64,000 nucleotides of DNA from Virgisporangium aurantiacum (GTDB lineage: Bacteria; Actinomycetota; Actinomycetes; Mycobacteriales; Micromonosporaceae), in contig NZ_BOPG01000076.1 in assembly GCF_016863635.1 (NCBI RefSeq), forward strand, positions 1 through 64,000, read 5' to 3'. Both the position numbers and the translations under genes were made by a program. Below are positions 61,542 to 64,000 of the stretch, piece by piece. Below the pieces are notes generated by a model. The model worked only from the letters and a program-made list of their open reading frames with translations, made no database searches and was not told the origin of the DNA. Each line of letters begins with the position of its first letter. The stretch's first letter is position 1.

Positions 61542-62284
61542 CGCCCGGCCAGCCGGGCGCGCCAGTGCTCGGGAAAGTGGTCGAGCAGTCCGGTCTCGGC
61601 CAGCAGTGTGATGCCGGCCGCCGGGTCGGGTGCGGTGAGTATCCTGCTCAAAGACACGATCACGCTCCAGCTGAAGTCGGGTGCGATGGTGCCGGCGAGG
61701 TCCCTCATCGCCGCCTTCACGTCGGGGTCGACGTCGAAGCCCAGCTCCGCGGCGAAGCGGGCGTACCGGACCATGGTGTGCGGGTTGCCGGCGATGGCGA
61801 CGTGCGGATCGATCGGCGGCCGCAGGATCCGGGCGGCGATGTCGGCCTCCGCGCCGAGCGGGTCGATGTACCGGCGTCCGGGCAGCACCACGGTCGCGCA
61901 GTTGATGGTGACGTCGGCGCACAGCAACTGGTTGAGCAGCGGGTCGTCGTACAGCCGGGCCGGGTCGAAGTCCGGACACCAGTCGCGCGGACTGCGGAAC
62001 GTGAGAATCTGCAGCTTCAGGCCGTCGACGGTCGCGCTGACGACGCCGAAGCGGTTCGGGCTGCGGGTGGCGTTCCCGGCCCATCCGGTCAGGATCCGTT
62101 CGCTGTCGGCCGGGTCCGCGTCGCTGACGAAGTCGAAGTCGTGCGGGCGCTTGCCCAGGAGGAAGTCCCGGGTGGCTCCCCCGGTGAGTGCGAGTCGGTG
62201 GCCGTGCGCGGCGTAGACCTCGGCCAGGTCATCCGCGAGCGACATGACGGGGTGGTCGAACACGAGCCGGACGCCCGCCCTCAT
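61538..62284 (-). CDS. CCA-adding-enzyme/poly(A)-polymerase-like nucleotidyltransferase
   Basis: 248 residues from ATG 62284. The class II head domain is clear: LALTGGATRDFLLGKRPHDF then DFVSDADPADSERIL, with GG and the metal-binding DxD (DFDF) near residues 35-53, FGVVSATVDGLKLQILTFRS as the third-strand region, and NCATVVLPGRRYIDP plus MVRYARFAAELGF of the neck. It lacks the C-terminal tRNA-binding domain of full CCA enzymes (~400-450 residues). It would transfer a nucleotide to a hydroxyl of tRNA or a small molecule. It overlaps the free carrier gene, which suggests that it acts in the pathway rather than in tRNA repair. Confidence 0.85.
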   Translation of the reverse strand: MRAGVRLVFDHPVMSLADDLAEVYAAHGHRLALTGGATRDFLLGKRPHDFDFVSDADPADSERILTGWAGNATRSPNRFGVVSATVDGLKLQILTFRSPRDWCPDFDPARLYDDPLLNQLLCADVTINCATVVLPGRRYIDPLGAEADIAARILRPPIDPHVAIAGNPHTMVRYARFAAELGFDVDPDVKAAMRDLAGTIAPDFSWSVIVSLSRILTAPDPAAGITLLAETGLLDHFPEHWRARLAGR

Positions 62285-62499
62285 CCGCCGACGGTGTGCC
62301 GGAAGTACCGATCCAGGCTGGTCGCGTTCACCATGTCGAAGATCTCGACCTCGACGCCGGTCAGCTCCTTGATCCGGACGGCGAGTTGAAGGGCGTGCAG
62401 CGAGTTACCGCCCAGGCTGTAGAAGCCCTGGTCGGGGTCGACGCTCGCGTCGAAGACCTCGTTGAGGGCCGCCAGGCACCCGGCCAGCTTGTCGTTCAT
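62281..62499 (-). CDS. Free-standing carrier protein, 72 residues
   Basis: A minimal carrier domain: YSLGGNSLHALQLAVRIKEL has the phosphopantetheine Ser near residue 33, and IFDMVNATSLDRYFRHTVG is helix III-IV. The GGNS form is common in NRPS/PKS type II carriers. The start follows the upstream nucleotidyltransferase by 28 bases and the stop overlaps the CCA-type gene, so the two nucleotidyltransferases flank this carrier. Confidence 0.93.
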   Translation of the reverse strand: MNDKLAGCLAALNEVFDASVDPDQGFYSLGGNSLHALQLAVRIKELTGVEVEIFDMVNATSLDRYFRHTVGG

Positions 62500-62527
62500 G
62501 TCGATCCGTTCTGTTGATTGGACGCCG

Positions 62528-63568
62528 TCAGGACAGGAACCCCTGCGCGCGTAGCTGCCTCGTCTCCGCCCACATGGCGGTACGGACCTCGACGGGCGGC
62601 AGCCGCAGCGACCGGCCGACCGGGTCCGTCGCCTCCCGCCAGGACCGGCCCTCGGCGAGCTGCCGGCACAGCGCCGTCGTGGGGCCGGCCACCGGCACGA
62701 TCGAGTCCCGGCCCTTGATGAGGTGCGCCGTGTCGCCGGTCTCGACCAGCCGGACGCCGGCCGCGAGCCGGCACGACCGGGAGTCCAGCGCCTCGGCCAG
62801 GTCCGGGTGCACGGCCAGCGCCGCCCGCAGCTGGTGGATGCGACCGTCGAGCGCGCCGGTGGGGCGCAGAAAACCGTCGACCAGCTCCCGGAACCGCGCC
62901 GAGTCCCGGCCGTGGCGACGGGCCGCCTTCTCCCCGGCCCACTTCAGCGACGGGTACGCCTCGCCGTCCTCGGCGAGCGTGGCGGTCGACCGCCACTGGA
63001 TCGCCTCGCGCAGCAGAAGTTCGGCCTCCTGACCGGCCCCGGTCGCCGCGGCGAGCGCGGACCGGGCCAGCTGCTCGAAGGCGCGGTAGGTCGCGTGCCG
63101 GGCCAGCGCGGTGGCGGCGCACGCCGGGCTGAGACCGGCGAGGGCCCGGGCGACGGCCGGCGTCACCCGCACCGGCACCCCGATGGCGAGCCGGTAGTAC
63201 CGGTCGATGTCCTTGAGGCTGTGGTCGACGACGTCGTGCCAGTCCTGCCGCTCCACCCGCTCGCCGAGCTGCTCCAGCTCGACCAGCTTCAGGTACTCGC
63301 AGTCGACGTAGTGCGACCCGCGCAGACCGATGGTGGTGCTCCGCCCGGGCGAGCCGTCCTCGCTGATCACGTACAGGTCCAGGTCGGAGCTGGCGTTGCC
63401 GATGCCCTCGATCAGGGAACCGGAGACGACGCAGGACGCCGTGGGGGCAAGCCACCCGACCACCCGCCCGATCTCGGTCTGCAGGTGCTGCGGCAGCGCG
63501 GCCAACCGCCGGTCGCCGCGCTCTGCGGTCTGTGCCAATGCCCGTCCTCCGTTCACGACCGGTGTCAC
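62528..63568 (-). CDS. MNT-type nucleotidyltransferase
   Basis: 346 residues from GTG 63568 (overlaps the upstream stop). The pol-beta superfamily motif is CVVSGSLIEGIGNASSDLDL near residues 46-65 (GS-x(9-11)-D-x-D), followed by a third acidic residue region HYVDCEYLKLVELEQL. The C-terminal ~200 residues are helical and rich in Arg (RHATYRAFEQLARSALAAAT, KWAGEKAARRHGRDSARFRE), like KNTase/HEPN-type partners. It could adenylylate or otherwise nucleotidylate a small molecule, for activation or self-resistance. Confidence 0.83.
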   Translation of the reverse strand: MTPVVNGGRALAQTAERGDRRLAALPQHLQTEIGRVVGWLAPTASCVVSGSLIEGIGNASSDLDLYVISEDGSPGRSTTIGLRGSHYVDCEYLKLVELEQLGERVERQDWHDVVDHSLKDIDRYYRLAIGVPVRVTPAVARALAGLSPACAATALARHATYRAFEQLARSALAAATGAGQEAELLLREAIQWRSTATLAEDGEAYPSLKWAGEKAARRHGRDSARFRELVDGFLRPTGALDGRIHQLRAALAVHPDLAEALDSRSCRLAAGVRLVETGDTAHLIKGRDSIVPVAGPTTALCRQLAEGRSWREATDPVGRSLRLPPVEVRTAMWAETRQLRAQGFLS

Positions 63569-63999
63569 CGCGCCGGCGTCCGGCTGCCGAGTGCCTTCTC
63601 CATCAGGGCGAGCGCCGGGCGGCCGCCCTCCGGCGGCCGGGTCGCCTCCGCCACGGCCGCGGCTTCGACGGCGGCCAGCACGTCGGCCGGGTTCGTCGCG
63701 CCGACCAGTCGCGGGTCGACGCTCAACAACAGCTCGGGCGCGGCCCCGGTGCCCGCCACGGACAGGTGGACGGCGCGCCGCACGTGCGGCGGCGCCGAGC
63801 CGAGTAGCGGCGCCTCGGTGACGTCGGTGTGCGCGCGCAGCGCGGGAATGCCGTCCGGTGGGACCGGCGCCGCAGGGGCCGACCGGTGCACGTTGTTGAC
63901 CACGCAGTCGACCTGGTCCAGCAGCGTGGCCAGCCCACCGTCGACGAGGTCGTCCATGTCGTAGAGGGCGTTGCTGAAGGCGTCGAGGCTGGCCACCTG
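63565..63999 (-). CDS. 3' end of a condensation-domain-like protein (cut by window edge)
   Basis: Only the last 144 residues are inside the window. FSNALYDMDDLVDGGLATLL and VVNNVHRSAP followed by RRAVHLSVAGTGAAPELLLS and VDPRLVGATNPADVLAAVEA resemble the C-terminal end of a C-domain or acyltransferase (strand VELLLSVDPRLV is typical). The stop overlaps the nucleotidyltransferase start, so it belongs to the same operon. The assignment needs the missing N-terminal part. Confidence 0.5.
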   Translation of the reverse strand, partial: QVASLDAFSNALYDMDDLVDGGLATLLDQVDCVVNNVHRSAPAAPVPPDGIPALRAHTDVTEAPLLGSAPPHVRRAVHLSVAGTGAAPELLLSVDPRLVGATNPADVLAAVEAAAVAEATRPPEGGRPALALMEKALGSRTPAR

Positions 64000-64000
64000 C

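Overview
The window comes from a high-GC filamentous actinomycete. The signs are strong G/C third-position bias, many 4-base stop/start overlaps (ATGA, GTGA, TTGA), two SARP regulators that each carry a TTA (bldA-type) codon, M1 peptidase and LanB genes, and a large NRPS/PKS cluster. The genus cannot be fixed from sequence alone. I see no tRNA, rRNA or CRISPR array.

Region 1 (1-4.7 kb) is the end of a class I lanthipeptide or thiopeptide-type RiPP locus: the 3' part of a LanB glutamylation domain, a separate elimination-domain protein, and an M1 aminopeptidase that could trim the leader. Region 2 (4.7-15.7 kb) is mixed accessory and housekeeping DNA. It holds an IS701 remnant, a SARP regulator with a possible SARP operator in front of a secreted I36-like protein, a truncated trypsin-like protease, hydrolases, a PucR regulator, a small secreted protein and a prepilin peptidase. 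Region 3 (15.8-22 kb) is catabolic: an IclR regulator, a MIP18-like plus amidohydrolase pair, and EtfB-EtfA-EtfD, a route from acyl-CoA dehydrogenases to the quinone pool.

Region 4 (22.3-34.4 kb) is a recombination zone. It contains a secreted beta-propeller fused in frame to a LuxR C-terminus, fragments of VOC, PhoD, NRPS adenylation, ParB-like and NmrA genes, several transposase relics, and a second SARP. Embedded in it is an intact four-gene minus-strand unit (27.2-23.9 kb): S26 signal peptidase, a 78-residue ten-cysteine peptide resembling the methylamine dehydrogenase light chain, a TlpA/MauD-like redoxin and an ABC exporter. This looks like a system for making and secreting a disulfide-rich or quinone-type peptide.

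Region 5 (34.4 kb to the right edge) is a biosynthetic gene cluster that continues beyond the window. A plus-strand arm carries a LuxR regulator, a free carrier protein, an FAD oxidase and a DrrA-type ABC exporter. A very long, mostly translationally coupled minus-strand operon (64 to 40.6 kb) carries a condensation-like protein, an MNT-type nucleotidyltransferase, a free carrier protein, a CCA-adding-enzyme-like nucleotidyltransferase, a helical protein of unknown role, an NRPS (T-C-A-T), a PKS with the order KS-AT-KR-DH-ACP, a stand-alone LanB-like protein, an SDR, an Fe/2OG enzyme whose facial-triad Asp is replaced by Gly (halogenase signature), a Rieske oxygenase, a PEP-utilising-type enzyme, an antiporter, and three nucleotide-metabolism enzymes (kinase, dCTP deaminase, guanylate-kinase-like). 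The co-occurrence of thiotemplate assembly, aminoacyl-tRNA-type chemistry and nucleotide or tRNA-type enzymes suggests a nucleotide-linked or nucleotide-mimicking peptide-polyketide. I do not recognise this combination as a characterised pathway, and it is the best candidate for a new system here.
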